From Woeseia sp034521225 (GTDB taxonomy: Bacteria; Pseudomonadota; Gammaproteobacteria; Steroidobacterales; Woeseiaceae): a stretch of DNA of 64,000 nucleotides. The notes beneath the pieces are model-generated. The model made no database searches and was not told the origin of the DNA. It was given only the letters and a program-made list of their open reading frames with translations. Position numbers and translations under genes: made by a program. The first letter of the stretch is position 1, and each line of letters begins with the position of its first letter. Below are positions 20,254-29,558 of the stretch, piece after piece. The stretch covers positions 45,051 through 109,050 of the forward strand of contig JAXHMR010000031.1 of NCBI GenBank assembly GCA_034521225.1, given 5' to 3'.

Positions 20254-21315
20254 TTGAACAGGATTGACGGTTTTCTGACAGCGGCGCTGGAAAAGAGCAG
20301 CTCCGACCTGCACTTTATTTCCGGCGACCCGCCACGTGTGCGGATACACGGTTCGCTGTCGGTTCTGAAGGACGAAGTGCTGACCACCGAATTTGTCCGC
20401 GAGGCGCTGTTTGAAATCATGAGCGGCGTTGCACAACGCGAGTTCGAGGCGCGCGACGCTGTCGATTTTGCTTACGAAATCCCCGAGGTCTCGCGGTTTC
20501 GTGTCAATGTCATGCGCCACCTCAACGGGATCGGCGCGGTCTTTCGCGCAATTCCGTCGCATGCGCTGACGCTCGAAGAGCTGAAAATGCCGGAGGTTGT
20601 CGAAAACCTGTGCAAGCAGACGTCCGGCATGATTCTTGTGACAGGTAAAACCGGGTCCGGCAAGTCAACGACGCTTGCAGCCATGGTCGATGCAATAAAC
20701 AAACGCCTCAAGGGCCACATCCTGACCATTGAGGACCCTATCGAATTCGTCCATCAGCGGCAGGGCTGCCTGGTCAGCCAGCGTGAAGTAGGCGTGCACA
20801 GCGAGTCATTCGCCAGCGCCCTCCATTCCGCGTTGCGCGAGGATCCTGATGTCATTCTTGTCGGCGAGTTGCGCGACCTCGAGACGATCAGTGTGGCCAT
20901 TACGGCAGCCGAAATGGGCATTCTGGTCATGGGCACGTTGCACACCAATGGTGCGGCCGCGACAGTCGATCGCATCGTCAACACGTTCCCGGCGGACAAG
21001 CAAAGCCATATTCGCACCATGCTCTCGACATCGCTGCGTGGCGTCATATCGCAACAGCTGCTGCCCACCAAGCACAAACCCGGACGGGTCGCCGCGCTCG
21101 AAATCCTCGTCAATACATCGGCCGTAGCCAACCTGATCCGCCAGGGCAAACTGGACCAGCTGGAGACGGCGATGCAAAGCGGCGGTGCCGTCGGCATGCA
21201 GACGATGGACAGCGCGTTGATGGAACTCGTGGAAACGCGCTTCGTCTCCGGCAAGGAGGCGTACCAGCAGGCCAACAACAAGTCGAAGTTCCAGTCTGTC
21301 AAGGACCAGCGGTAG
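20254..21315 (+). CDS. PilT/PilU-type retraction ATPase, paralog 2
   Basis: A second, 353-aa, PilT-family ATPase beginning at TTG 20254 (NRIDGFLTAALEKSSSDLHF). Walker A is GKTGSGKSTTLA, the Asp box is HILTIEDPIEFVH, Walker B is EDPDVILVGELRDLE and the His box is MGILVMGTLHT. The C-terminal motif AVANLIRQGKLDQLETAMQS is nearer to canonical PilT than paralog 1, and the ending KEAYQQANNKSKFQS resembles PilU. The two paralogs share architecture but differ through most of their length, so this is an old duplication rather than a recent tandem copy. It is likely to form a pair of motors, as PilT and PilU do. Confidence 0.88.
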   Translation: MNRIDGFLTAALEKSSSDLHFISGDPPRVRIHGSLSVLKDEVLTTEFVREALFEIMSGVAQREFEARDAVDFAYEIPEVSRFRVNVMRHLNGIGAVFRAIPSHALTLEELKMPEVVENLCKQTSGMILVTGKTGSGKSTTLAAMVDAINKRLKGHILTIEDPIEFVHQRQGCLVSQREVGVHSESFASALHSALREDPDVILVGELRDLETISVAITAAEMGILVMGTLHTNGAAATVDRIVNTFPADKQSHIRTMLSTSLRGVISQQLLPTKHKPGRVAALEILVNTSAVANLIRQGKLDQLETAMQSGGAVGMQTMDSALMELVETRFVSGKEAYQQANNKSKFQSVKDQR

Positions 21316-21323
21316 AGCACCCC

Positions 21324-21419
21324 GTCATTGCCGAGCCCGCAGGGCGTGGCAATCTGGTTCCGATTGGCAGAGTCGTTGTCATAGCGAGATCGCCACGGCG
21401 CTGCGCGCCTCGCGATGAC
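21324..21419. repeat. Repeat family A, copy 2 (inverted orientation)
   Basis: Starts GTCATTGCCGAGCCCGCAGG and ends CGCGCCTCGCGATGAC, that is, copy 1 read in the opposite direction. It lies between the second PilT-type gene and metG, next to a family B repeat. The 277-bp gap between the two genes is made almost entirely of these two elements. Confidence 0.85.
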
Positions 21420-21441
21420 GCGGTTGCCGCCGCCTTTTTGA

Positions 21442-21506
21442 TGGAAATAAAGCGGACCAAAGGGAACCATTCCACCAAAGGGCTCCCGGCAGGGGGTACC
21501 GGTGCG
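21442..21506. repeat. Repeat family B, copy 1 (right arm and centre)
   Basis: About 64 bp from TGGAAATAAAGCGGACC to GGGGGTACCGGTGC, matching the copy after metG at 23703-23766 with three differences. The left inverted arm is not recognisable here; the bases before it read GCCGCCGCCTTTTTGA. Both copies lie in the same orientation, one on each side of metG. Confidence 0.8.
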
Positions 21507-21592
21507 GCGGCATGGCGCTGAAGCCAATCGTGATCGCAGGCATGGCATAATCGCCGCTTTTACCCGAACCAGAGCCACACGCAGGCGAATTA

Positions 21593-23596
21593 ATGCAGTC
21601 CCCACCCGAATCGACCGAGCAAAAACAGGTACGCAACATCCTGGTCTCCAGCGCCCTGCCCTACGCCAATGGTGCGATTCACCTCGGGCATCTTGTCGAG
21701 TACATCCAGTCGGATATCTGGGCGCGCTTCCAGAAGCAACGCGGCCACAATTGCACGTATGTCTGTGCGAGCGACGCACACGGAACCCCGATCATGATCC
21801 GCGCGCGCGAAGAAGGGATTCCGCCGGAGGAGCTGATCGCGCGCATATCAAAAGAGCAGCTGGTCGATCTGGAAGCATTTGACGTTCAGTTCGACAATTT
21901 TCACACGACACATTCGAACGAGAATGAAGAACTGGTCGGCCAGATGTACCTGGCGCTCAAGGATGCCGGTCATATCTATTCGCAGTTCATTGAACAGGCA
22001 TACGATGAAAAGGAACAGATGTTTCTTCCGGACCGCTTCGTCAAAGGTACGTGCCCGCGCTGCAAGACCGAGGATCAGTACGGTGATGCTTGCGAAGCCT
22101 GTGGTGCCACTTATGCACCGAACGAACTGATCGACCCGGTATCCGTCCTTTCCGGAACGAGGCCGGTCTGGAAGGAGTCAGAGCATTACTTTTTCCGGCT
22201 GAGCCAGTTCAGTGACGAACTCCGCGCGTGGATCAGGAGCGCACGCCTGCACCAGAACATCACGAGCAAGCTTGAAGAGTGGTTCAGTGCCGGCCTGCAG
22301 GACTGGGATATATCGCGTGATGCACCCTACTTCGGTTTCCGGATTCCCGGTACCGAGGACAAGTGCTTTTATGTCTGGCTGGATGCCCCGATGGGCTACG
22401 TCGCGAGTTTCCTGAATCTGTGCCGGCAGCGCGACGACCTCGACTTCGACGCGTACTGGGGCAAAGACAGCGATTACGAGGTTTATCACTTTATTGGCAA
22501 GGATATCGTCTATTTCCATACGCTGTTCTGGCCTGCCGTGCTGCAGGGTTCCGGCATGCGCACACCTACCAGCGTCTTTGCACACGGCTTCCTGACAATC
22601 AACGGCAAGAAAATGTCCAAATCGCGCGGCACATTCATCAATGCGCGCACGTACATGAACAACCTGAATCCCAACTACCTCCGCTACTATTACGCAGCGA
22701 AGCTCGGGTCGAGCATGGAGGACATTGATCTCAACCTCGACGACTTTGCAGTACGCGTCAATTCCGACCTGATTGGAAAACTCGTAAATATCGCGAGCCG
22801 TTGCGCGGGATTTATCGACAAAAAATTTGCAGGCCGGCTGGCCGGAAAGCTCCATGACGAGGCGCTGTTCGCGGAATTCACGGCGGCGTCGGAGACGATT
22901 GCCAGGCATTATGAGCAACGGGAATACTCGAAGGCCATGCGGCAGGTCATGCTGCTCGCCGACCGCGCTAATCGCTACATCGAACAGCACAAGCCGTGGG
23001 CGATGGCGAAAGACGAGGCGCAACTCGATGACGTGCAGGCGGTTTGTACGCAGGGCCTTAACCTCTTTCGCTGTCTGATGATCTACCTGACTCCGGTGAT
23101 ACCGGACCTGGCGGAGCGCACGCGCGGGCTGTTCCGCGAGGAATCGTGGAACTGGGATACTGCCTCAGAGCCGTTGCTTAACCACCGGATGTCCGCGTAC
23201 ACCCCTTTGCTGACTCGTGTCGACGAAAAGCAGGTACAGACCATGATTGACCAGTCCCGCTCCTCGACGGATGCCCCCGGGAAGGCGTCTGAAGAAAAAT
23301 CGCTCGTGTCGATCGATGATTTCATGAAGATCGACCTGCGGGTTGCGCGCATCAGCAATGCCGAACCGGTGGACGGAGCCGACAAGCTGCTTCGCCTCAC
23401 GCTGGATCTCGGCACGGAAACCCGCACCGTCTTCGCCGGCATCAAGGCGGCGTATGAGCCGGATCAGCTCATCGGGCGCCACGTCATCGCCGTTGCCAAT
23501 CTTGCGCCGCGAAAGATGCGATTTGGTACCTCGGAAGGCATGGTGCTTGCGGCGGGCCCCGGCGGTTCGGATGTGTTCCTGCTGTCGCCGGACTGA
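21593..23596 (+). CDS. metG: Methionyl-tRNA synthetase
   Basis: A complete 667-aa enzyme that charges both initiator and elongator tRNA-Met. The class I HIGH motif is HLGH (residues about 28-31), within SALPYANGAIHLGHLVEYIQ. The zinc knuckle has CPRCKTEDQYGDACEACG, and the KMSKS loop is KKMSKSRGTF. The C-terminal extension from about residue 555 (SIDDFMKIDLRVARISNAE) is the EMAP/Trbp111-like tRNA-binding dimerisation domain. The frame is intact over 2 kb. The gene is flanked on both sides by family B repeats, and followed by the rsx operon. Confidence 0.97.
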   Translation: MQSPPESTEQKQVRNILVSSALPYANGAIHLGHLVEYIQSDIWARFQKQRGHNCTYVCASDAHGTPIMIRAREEGIPPEELIARISKEQLVDLEAFDVQFDNFHTTHSNENEELVGQMYLALKDAGHIYSQFIEQAYDEKEQMFLPDRFVKGTCPRCKTEDQYGDACEACGATYAPNELIDPVSVLSGTRPVWKESEHYFFRLSQFSDELRAWIRSARLHQNITSKLEEWFSAGLQDWDISRDAPYFGFRIPGTEDKCFYVWLDAPMGYVASFLNLCRQRDDLDFDAYWGKDSDYEVYHFIGKDIVYFHTLFWPAVLQGSGMRTPTSVFAHGFLTINGKKMSKSRGTFINARTYMNNLNPNYLRYYYAAKLGSSMEDIDLNLDDFAVRVNSDLIGKLVNIASRCAGFIDKKFAGRLAGKLHDEALFAEFTAASETIARHYEQREYSKAMRQVMLLADRANRYIEQHKPWAMAKDEAQLDDVQAVCTQGLNLFRCLMIYLTPVIPDLAERTRGLFREESWNWDTASEPLLNHRMSAYTPLLTRVDEKQVQTMIDQSRSSTDAPGKASEEKSLVSIDDFMKIDLRVARISNAEPVDGADKLLRLTLDLGTETRTVFAGIKAAYEPDQLIGRHVIAVANLAPRKMRFGTSEGMVLAAGPGGSDVFLLSPD

Positions 23597-23671
23597 CGGC
23601 GCAATGCCGGGCATGCGCGCCAAATAGCGGCCGGCCAGGGACCAAAGTCACTTTCCTGCGGGCTCCGGGTA

Positions 23672-23766
23672 GCACCGGTACCCCCTGCCGGGAGCCCTTT
23701 GGTGGAAATAAAGCGGACCGAAGGGAGCCATTCCTCCAAAGGGCTCCCGGCAGGGGGTACCGGTGC
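23672..23766. repeat. Repeat family B, copy 2 (perfect 31-bp inverted repeat)
   Basis: The left arm 23672-23702 (GCACCGGTACCCCCTGCCGG...) and right arm 23736-23766 (...CCGGCAGGGGGTACCGGTGC) are perfect inverted complements of 31 bases around a 33-base centre (TGGAAATAAAGCGG...). It lies between metG and rsxA. The stem is far longer than a normal terminator and no T-run follows. It could block transcription or be a small non-autonomous mobile element. The 279-bp gap holds nothing else I can name. Confidence 0.88.
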
Positions 23767-23875
23767 GGTGCTGGAGTACGTGCCGCAGGTCCAGAGCGCG
23801 ACGCGCGCCAGCCATAAGCTCTACAATGGGGCCGTGTTTATTGGCCCCGTTTCCAACAGTCATTCCTCGCCAATC

Positions 23876-24457
23876 ATGACCGATATCATCCTGATTCTTG
23901 TCGCCACCGTACTCGTCAACAATTTCGTACTGGTGCGATTCCTCGGCCTGTGCCCGTTCATGGGCGTGTCGCGAAACCTCGAGGCCGCGCTGGGAATGTC
24001 GCTGGCTACAGCCTTTGTACTCACACTATCCGCCGCGATCAGTTACCTGCTGCACCAGTACGCGCTGGTACCGCTAAAGCTCGAATACCTGCGCACGATC
24101 AGTTTCATTCTTGTCATCGCCGCCAGCGTGCAGTTCACCGAAATCATGGTGCGGCGCATGAGTCCGTTGCTCGACCAGGTGCTGGGTATTTATATACCGC
24201 TCATAGCCACCAACTGTGCTGTGCTGGGTGTGGCACTGCTAAACGTGCAGGAATCGAAGGGCTTCCTGCAGGCAGTGTTCTTCGGTTTCGGCGCATCAAT
24301 GGGCTTTGCGCTCGTATTGGTGCTGTTTGCCGCAATGCGCGAGCGCCTCGATGGTGCGGATATTCCGCTGCCCTTTCGCGGCACGGCAATTGCACTGATG
24401 ACCGCCGGCATGATGTCGCTGGCCTTCATGGGCTTTTCGGGAATGGCACGCCCATGA
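23876..24457 (+). CDS. rsxA: Electron transport complex subunit RsxA (RnfA)
   Basis: A 193-aa inner-membrane subunit of the Rnf/Rsx complex, which couples electron flow between NADH and ferredoxin to ion movement; in E. coli Rsx it keeps SoxR reduced. ATG 23876 (MTDIILILVATVLVNNFVLV) is the family start. The open frame extends upstream through the family B repeat, but that part is spurious. Conserved motifs are FLGLCPFMGVS and IYIPLIATNCAVLG, the latter shared with RsxE and containing a membrane-embedded Fe-S cysteine. Six hydrophobic segments are present. Spacing to rsxB is 7 bp. Confidence 0.95.
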   Translation: MTDIILILVATVLVNNFVLVRFLGLCPFMGVSRNLEAALGMSLATAFVLTLSAAISYLLHQYALVPLKLEYLRTISFILVIAASVQFTEIMVRRMSPLLDQVLGIYIPLIATNCAVLGVALLNVQESKGFLQAVFFGFGASMGFALVLVLFAAMRERLDGADIPLPFRGTAIALMTAGMMSLAFMGFSGMARP

Positions 24458-24464
24458 CTTATGC

Positions 24465-24968
24465 GTGCATTTCATGTGGGTAGCGATACTTGTCATTACA
24501 ACGATTGCTTTGACGGCGGGCCTGTTACTGAGTATTGCCGCACGGCAATTGCCGGCCGACAGCAGTCGTCTCGTCGACGAGGTCAACGATCGCCTGCCAC
24601 AAATACAATGCGCGCAATGCGGCTATCCGGGATGCCGTCCTTATGCGGCAGCAATCGTCAATGACGGCGCTGCGATCAACTTGTGCCCCCCCGGCGGCGA
24701 CGATACGATCCGACGGCTCGCAGAGCTCCTGGGCCGCGAGGCAGTCCCGCTCGCCGAACCCGCGAATTCGCCTATGCGCGAATCACTCGCCGTCATCGAT
24801 GAGGCGCTGTGTATCGGCTGTACACATTGCCTCGATGCCTGCCCGGTCGACGCCATTGTCGGCAGTCACCAGATGATGCATACCGTCATTGCCACCGAAT
24901 GCACCGGCTGCGAGCTGTGCCTGCCGCCCTGCCCGGTCGACTGCATCCGCATGGAGGCAGCGCGGTGA
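24465..24968 (+). CDS. rsxB: Electron transport complex subunit RsxB (RnfB)
   Basis: A membrane-anchored polyferredoxin of 167 aa. There is one N-terminal helix (WVAILVITTIALTAGLLLSI). A 4Fe-4S domain with CAQCGYPGCRPYA and a downstream Cys (NLCPPGG) follows. Two bacterial-ferredoxin clusters come next, CIGCTHCLDACPVDAI and CTGCELCLPPCPVDCI. The start is GTG 24465 or ATG 24474; both keep the anchor intact. It is shorter than some homologs because it ends soon after the last cluster. The stop overlaps rsxC by GTGA. Confidence 0.94.
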   Translation: MHFMWVAILVITTIALTAGLLLSIAARQLPADSSRLVDEVNDRLPQIQCAQCGYPGCRPYAAAIVNDGAAINLCPPGGDDTIRRLAELLGREAVPLAEPANSPMRESLAVIDEALCIGCTHCLDACPVDAIVGSHQMMHTVIATECTGCELCLPPCPVDCIRMEAAR

Positions 24969-26495
24969 GCGCTCCGACATACGATCTCGGCAAGCTGCAC
25001 GGCGGCATCCGGCTCCCGGCGGAAAAGGAGCAGTCTACGGCGCACCCGATCACGCACGTGCCGGTCCCTGCACAGCTCGTGCTGCCACTGGCCCAGCACG
25101 CGGGTGAACCGGCACACCCGGTCGTCGGCATTGGCGAGAAGGTCCTGAAGGGCCAGGTCGTCGCCGAAGCGGATGGCACTGTCAGCGCGCCTGTGCACGC
25201 ATCATCATCCGGCACGGTCGTGGCCATCGAACCATGGCCGGTATCGCGCCGGCGCGGTGACAAGGCGCCCTGCATCATCATCGAATGCGACGGCGAAGAC
25301 CGTGCAGTCGACCCGGTCGATGCCATCGAGGATTTTACGGCAATGAAACCGCGGGCGCTGCAGGAGCAGATTCTGCGGGGCGGCATCGTCGGACTTGGCG
25401 GCGCTGCGTTTCCGACTGCGCAGAAACCGATGCAGGCCGTATCATTGCCGCTCGAGCAGTTAATCCTGAACGGCGTCGAATGCGAATCGTATATCAGTTG
25501 CGATGACATGCTGATGCGGGAGTACGCGGACGAAGTGGTTCGCGGCAGCCAGGTATTGATGCACGCACTCGGCATCAAAAAGTGCTTCATCGTGTTGGAG
25601 AGCGACAAACCGGAAGCCATAAAGAGCATTGGCGCGGCGCTGGCTGAACTCGACGACCCGCGCATCGTCCTCAAACAGGTTCCGACGATCTATCCGTCGG
25701 GCGGCGAAGACCAGCTTGTGCAACTGGCCACCGACACCGAGGTGCCGAGCGGTGGTTTGCCGAGTGATGTCGGTTGCGTCGTGCCAGGATGTCGGCACGG
25801 CGGCGGCCGTCGATCGCTGGATCGTTAAGGGCGAACCCCTGATTTCGCGCGTAACGACAGTGACCGGTGACGGTGTTGCAACACCCTGCAATGTGCTGGC
25901 GCGCATCGGCACAACGCTGGCCGATGTCATCGAGGCCACTGGCGGCTACACGGAGCGGGCCCGCCTGCTCGTCGTTGGCGGGCCAATGACCGGCACGTCC
26001 CTCAGCACCGACCAGGTGCCGCTGGTCAAGGCAACCAACTGCGTGCTGGTCATGTCGGATTTGTCCGGGCCGGAGAGGAGAAACCGTGCATACGGTGGTG
26101 GAGCTTGTTCCGACGTCTGCCCCGTCCAGCTATTGCCGCAACAGCTCTTCTGGTATGCCTGTGCCGACAACGAAGCCAAGCTGCGGTATTACGGGCTCAC
26201 CGACTGCATCGAGTGCGGCTGTTGCGACCTTGTCTGCCCGAGCCATATTCCGCTGACGTGGGATTTTCGCAATGCCAAGGGCAGGCTGCGCGAGCTCGCC
26301 GATGAGAAGGCCCGGGCCGAACGTGCGCGGCGCCGCTTCGAGTCCCATACTGAACGCCTGACCCGCGAACAGCAGGAGCGGGAGCAACAACTGGCGGAGC
26401 AAAAGCGCAAGGCGCGCAAGGTCAGCGCGGGAGATATCAAAGGGATCATGAAGCGGGCCCGCGACAAGAAGAACGCACCGAAGAAGGACGACTGA
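24965..26495 (+). CDS. rsxC: Electron transport complex subunit RsxC (RnfC) (frameshifted)
   Basis: The NADH/FMN-facing peripheral subunit. It starts at GTG 24965 overlapping the rsxB stop. The N-terminal part has GGIRLPAEKEQS, then GLGGAAFPTAQKP and NGVECESYISCDD, typical of the Nqo1-like nucleotide-binding fold. A shift near 25785 moves to the frame with CQDVGTAAAVDRW and RVTTVTGDGV. The second ferredoxin-type cluster CIECGCCDLVCPSHIP is clear. The first appears as RNRAYGGGACSDVCP, but reading the bases in the adjacent frame restores EKPCIRCG directly before ACSDVCP, so two cancelling indels at about 26075-26095 hide three of its cysteines. The C-terminal tail is rich in Arg, Lys and Glu and probably coiled. 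Confidence 0.93.
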
Positions 26496-26499
26496 CCGC

Positions 26500-27560
26500 A
26501 TGGATTTCGAACGCCGCGAAGCTCCTTTTGTCACGCCGCCAACCGATGTTGCATCGATCATGCGGCAGGTGCTCTATGCGCTGATTCCGGCCGTCATTGC
26601 CTATGTCTGGTTTTTCGGGCCGGGCTTCATCCTGAACCTGATTATCGCGGCGCTCTTCTGCGCGGTCGGCGAGGCGGCCGTCATGCGCTGGCGCGGCCGC
26701 GACCCGGTCACCGCGCTGTCCGACTACAGTGCCATGGTAACCGCCGTGTTGCTGACATTCGCGTTGCCTGCGCTGACACCATGGTGGGTGACTGCAACTG
26801 CATCGCTATTTGCCGTGATTGTCGCGAAGCACCTGTACGGCGGTCTTGGATTCAATATATTCAACCCGGCGATGGCCGGCTATGTCGTCGCGCTTGTTGC
26901 ATTCCAGATGTACGCAAACCTGTGGACCGCCCCGCGCATGGGTGACCTCGACTATCACTACATGACGTTCTACGAAACAGCCCGCTACACGCTGTCAGGG
27001 ACGTTGCCGGACTACCTGACCTTCGATGCGATCAGCCGCGCAACGCCGCTGGACACCGTCAAGGCCGGTCTCAATAACATGCAGACGTTCGCTGAGATCC
27101 GCACCAATCCGATGATGGGTGATTTTGGTGGCCGGGGTTGGGAATGGATCGGCAATTTTACCGCGATGGGTGGTGGCTGGTTGTTGCTGCGCAAGGTCAT
27201 ACGCTGGCACATTCCGGTCGCCGTACTGGCGGGGCTGCTGCTACCCTCCGGCATCATGTATTTCCTTGAATCCGGCACGCACGCAAGCCCGGGATTCCAC
27301 CTGTTCAGCGGCGGCACCATACTGTGCGCTTTTTTTATCGCGACGGATCCGCATGGCGGCGGCCGGCCGGCAATGGCGGCCGACTGGTCTACGGTTTCGG
27401 CATCGGCTTCCTGATTTACGCAATCCGCCGCTGGGGCAGTTACGCGGACGGCGTCGCCTTTGCCGTTGTACTGATGAACATGGCAGTACCGGCGATCGAC
27501 TACATCACCAAACCGCGCATAGTCGGACATCCGGGAAAGCGGCGAGGTAAAACGGCATGA
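26500..27560 (+). CDS. rsxD: Electron transport complex subunit RsxD (RnfD) (frameshifted)
   Basis: A membrane subunit of about 353 aa with 8-10 hydrophobic segments. ATG 26500 (MDFERREAPFVTPPTDVASI) is 4 bp after rsxC. The covalent-FMN region reads AISRATPLDTVKAGL; the family consensus is SGATPLD, and the FMN-linked Thr is present. Other conserved parts are GGLGFNIFNPAMAGYVVAL and HLFSGGTILCAFFIATDP. After a shift near 27365 the last part is LVYGFGIGFLIYAIRRWGSY through VMNMAVPAIDYITKP-like sequence. The stop overlaps rsxG (ATGA). Confidence 0.94.
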
Positions 27561-28226
27561 CCGGGCAGCCGGATTACGAGAAGCCTTCACTGTGGCGCGG
27601 CGGCCTGGTACTGGGCGTCCTTGCCGCCGTGTGTACCGCCGCCGTTGCGCTGACGCATCGGCTGACTGAGCCGCGTATCGAGGCAAATGCCGTCGCCTAC
27701 CTCGAGCAAAGCCTGCGGCCGGTGCTCGCCGATTTGCCCTACAACAGCGACCTGTCGGCGTCGAAGCTCGTCATCGAGCCGCCGCGGCCGCGAGCTGCCA
27801 GGGCAAGCGAGCCGGTCACGGCTCTACCGTGCGTTCAATGAAGACCAGCCGGTAGCCGCACTGTTTGTCGTTACTGCGCGGGGCGGCTTCACCGGGCCGA
27901 TTGAATTGCTCGTCGGCATTCTTTATTCCGGCGAAATCAGCAAGGTACGTGTCCTCGAACACCGAGAGACACCGGGACTGGGCGACCTGATCGAGGCCTC
28001 GAAGTCAGACTGGATCGAACAGTTTTCCGGCACCTCGCTAGGTGACCCCGCGCGCGAAAGCTGGGCCATCCGGCGGGACGGCGGCGAGTTCGACCAACTG
28101 ACGGGCGCGTCGATTACACCTAGAGCCGTCATCAAGGCGGTCAAGGAGACCTTGTTATACTTCGAGAATAATCGCGACATGATATTCAGCATGACCGATG
28201 CCGGTCAGCAGCAGGAATCACGATGA
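27557..28226 (+). CDS. rsxG: Electron transport complex subunit RsxG (RnfG) (frameshifted)
   Basis: A periplasm-facing FMN-binding subunit with one N-terminal anchor (GLVLGVLAAVCTAAVALTH). The first 75 codons and the rest are in different frames, with a shift at about 27790. The second part has RETPGLGDLIEASKSDWIEQ and the covalent-flavin motif LTGASITPRAVI (consensus SGAT/SGAS; FMN is normally carried by Thr). About 222 aa is normal. Overlaps of four bases with both rsxD and rsxE show tight coupling. Confidence 0.93.
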
Positions 28227-28897
28227 GCACGACAGCAGCAGAACGGTGGCGCGCAGGGTTATGGGACCAGAATCCCGGGCTGGTGCAACTGCTCGGGCTG
28301 TGCCCGCTGCTCGCCGTGACCACGAGTTTTGTCAATGGTCTGGGCCTTGGACTCGCAACGGTTTTCGTACTCAGCTGTTCGAACCTGCTGGTGTCCGCCA
28401 CCCGGCGTTTCATCCGCAGTGAAATCCGGATTCCGATGTATGTACTGATCATTGCGAGCCTCGTGACCTGCATAGAGCTGATATTCAAGGCCTGGCTCCC
28501 GGCTCTCGACAGGTCGCTCGGCATTTTCATCCCGCTGATTGTCACGAACTGCGCGATCGTCGCCCGCGCGGAGGTATTCGCATCACGCAATCCGGTCGGC
28601 GCAAGCGTCGTTGACGGCCTTGCGATGGGCAGCGGTTTTGCACTGCTGCTGTGCGCGCTCGGCGCGTTCCGTGAACTGGTCGGTAATGGCTCGATCCTGT
28701 CCCGCCTCGACATGCTGTTCGGCGGTGACCCGATGGCCGGCCTGGTCCTCGCCGACAGCGGGTTCCTGCTTGCGATGTTACCGCCTGGCGCATTCCTGAG
28801 CCTCGGCCTCGCCGTCGCGGCGAAGAACATCCTTGATCAGCGCCGCAGCCGTGATCCGGACCGCCCTCTCGTTGCCCGCCGCTACCGGAATATCTGA
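28223..28897 (+). CDS. rsxE: Electron transport complex subunit RsxE (RnfE)
   Basis: A 224-aa inner-membrane subunit homologous to RsxA. Diagnostic parts are GLWDQNPGLVQLLGLCPLLA, SLGIFIPLIVTNCAIVARAE (with the cluster cysteine) and ASRNPVGASVVDGLAMGSGF. Six membrane segments are present. It ends with a basic, cytoplasmic tail. The frame is intact. nth follows by 9 bp, as in E. coli and Pseudomonas. Confidence 0.95.
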   Translation: MSTTAAERWRAGLWDQNPGLVQLLGLCPLLAVTTSFVNGLGLGLATVFVLSCSNLLVSATRRFIRSEIRIPMYVLIIASLVTCIELIFKAWLPALDRSLGIFIPLIVTNCAIVARAEVFASRNPVGASVVDGLAMGSGFALLLCALGAFRELVGNGSILSRLDMLFGGDPMAGLVLADSGFLLAMLPPGAFLSLGLAVAAKNILDQRRSRDPDRPLVARRYRNI

Positions 28898-28906
28898 AGG
28901 ACTCCG

Positions 28907-29558
28907 TTGAATCGCCAGAAACGCACGGAGATCTATACGCGACTCCGCCAGCAGAACCCGACGCCCGCAACGGAACTCAACTACCACAGTCCGTTCCAGT
29001 TGCTTGTGGCTGTCATTCTGTCCGCCCAGGCCACGGACGTTGGCGTCAACAAGGCCACTGACAAACTGTTTGCCGTGGCAAGTACGCCTGAGGACATCAT
29101 CGCAATCGGTCTTACGGGCCTGAAGAAGTACATACGCACAATTGGTCTTTACAATATGAAGGCTGCCAACATCCTGAAGACCTGTCACATGCTCATCGAC
29201 CGGCACAGCGGTGAAGTCCCTCGGACGCGCGCTGAACTCGAGGCATTGCCCGGCGTGGGACGGAAGACGGCCAGCGTGATACTCAATACGGCGTTCGGCG
29301 AGCCTGTAATTGCCGTGGACACGCATATTTTTCGCGTCGCCAACCGTACCGGGCTGGCAAACGGGTCGACACCGCCGCTGGAAGTCGAAAAAGCGGCTGA
29401 CACGGCTGACACCCGATGAATTCCGCAAGGACGCTCACCACTGGCTGATCCTGCACGGGCGCTATACCTGCGTTGCGCGCAAGCCGCGCTGTCCGTCGTG
29501 TGTTATTGCCGATCTCTGCGAATACCGCGCCAAGACCCCGCCAGGAAAGGTGTCATGA
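28907..29558 (+). CDS. nth: Endonuclease III (frameshifted)
   Basis: A DNA glycosylase/AP lyase for oxidised pyrimidines. It starts at TTG 28907 (NRQKRTEIYTRLRQQNPTPA). The helix-hairpin-helix motif LPGVGRKTASVIL holds the catalytic Lys, and VIAVDTHIFRVANR holds the catalytic Asp. A shift at about 29400 precedes DEFRKDAHHWLILHGRYTC. The cluster motif C-x6-C-x2-C-x5-C is complete (CVARKPRCPSCVIADLC). About 217 aa is normal. Its place as last gene of the rsx operon is widely conserved. The stop overlaps the next ATG. Confidence 0.95.

Noticed and set aside
21442..23766. metG as cargo of a composite transposon
   Set aside because: The flanking repeats are under 100 bp and have no transposase, and metG-rsx order is conserved in related bacteria, so the gene itself is in its native place.
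25780..25790. Programmed ribosomal frameshift in rsxC
   Set aside because: There is no slippery heptamer or downstream pseudoknot, and similar shifts occur in many unrelated genes here, which points to sequence errors.
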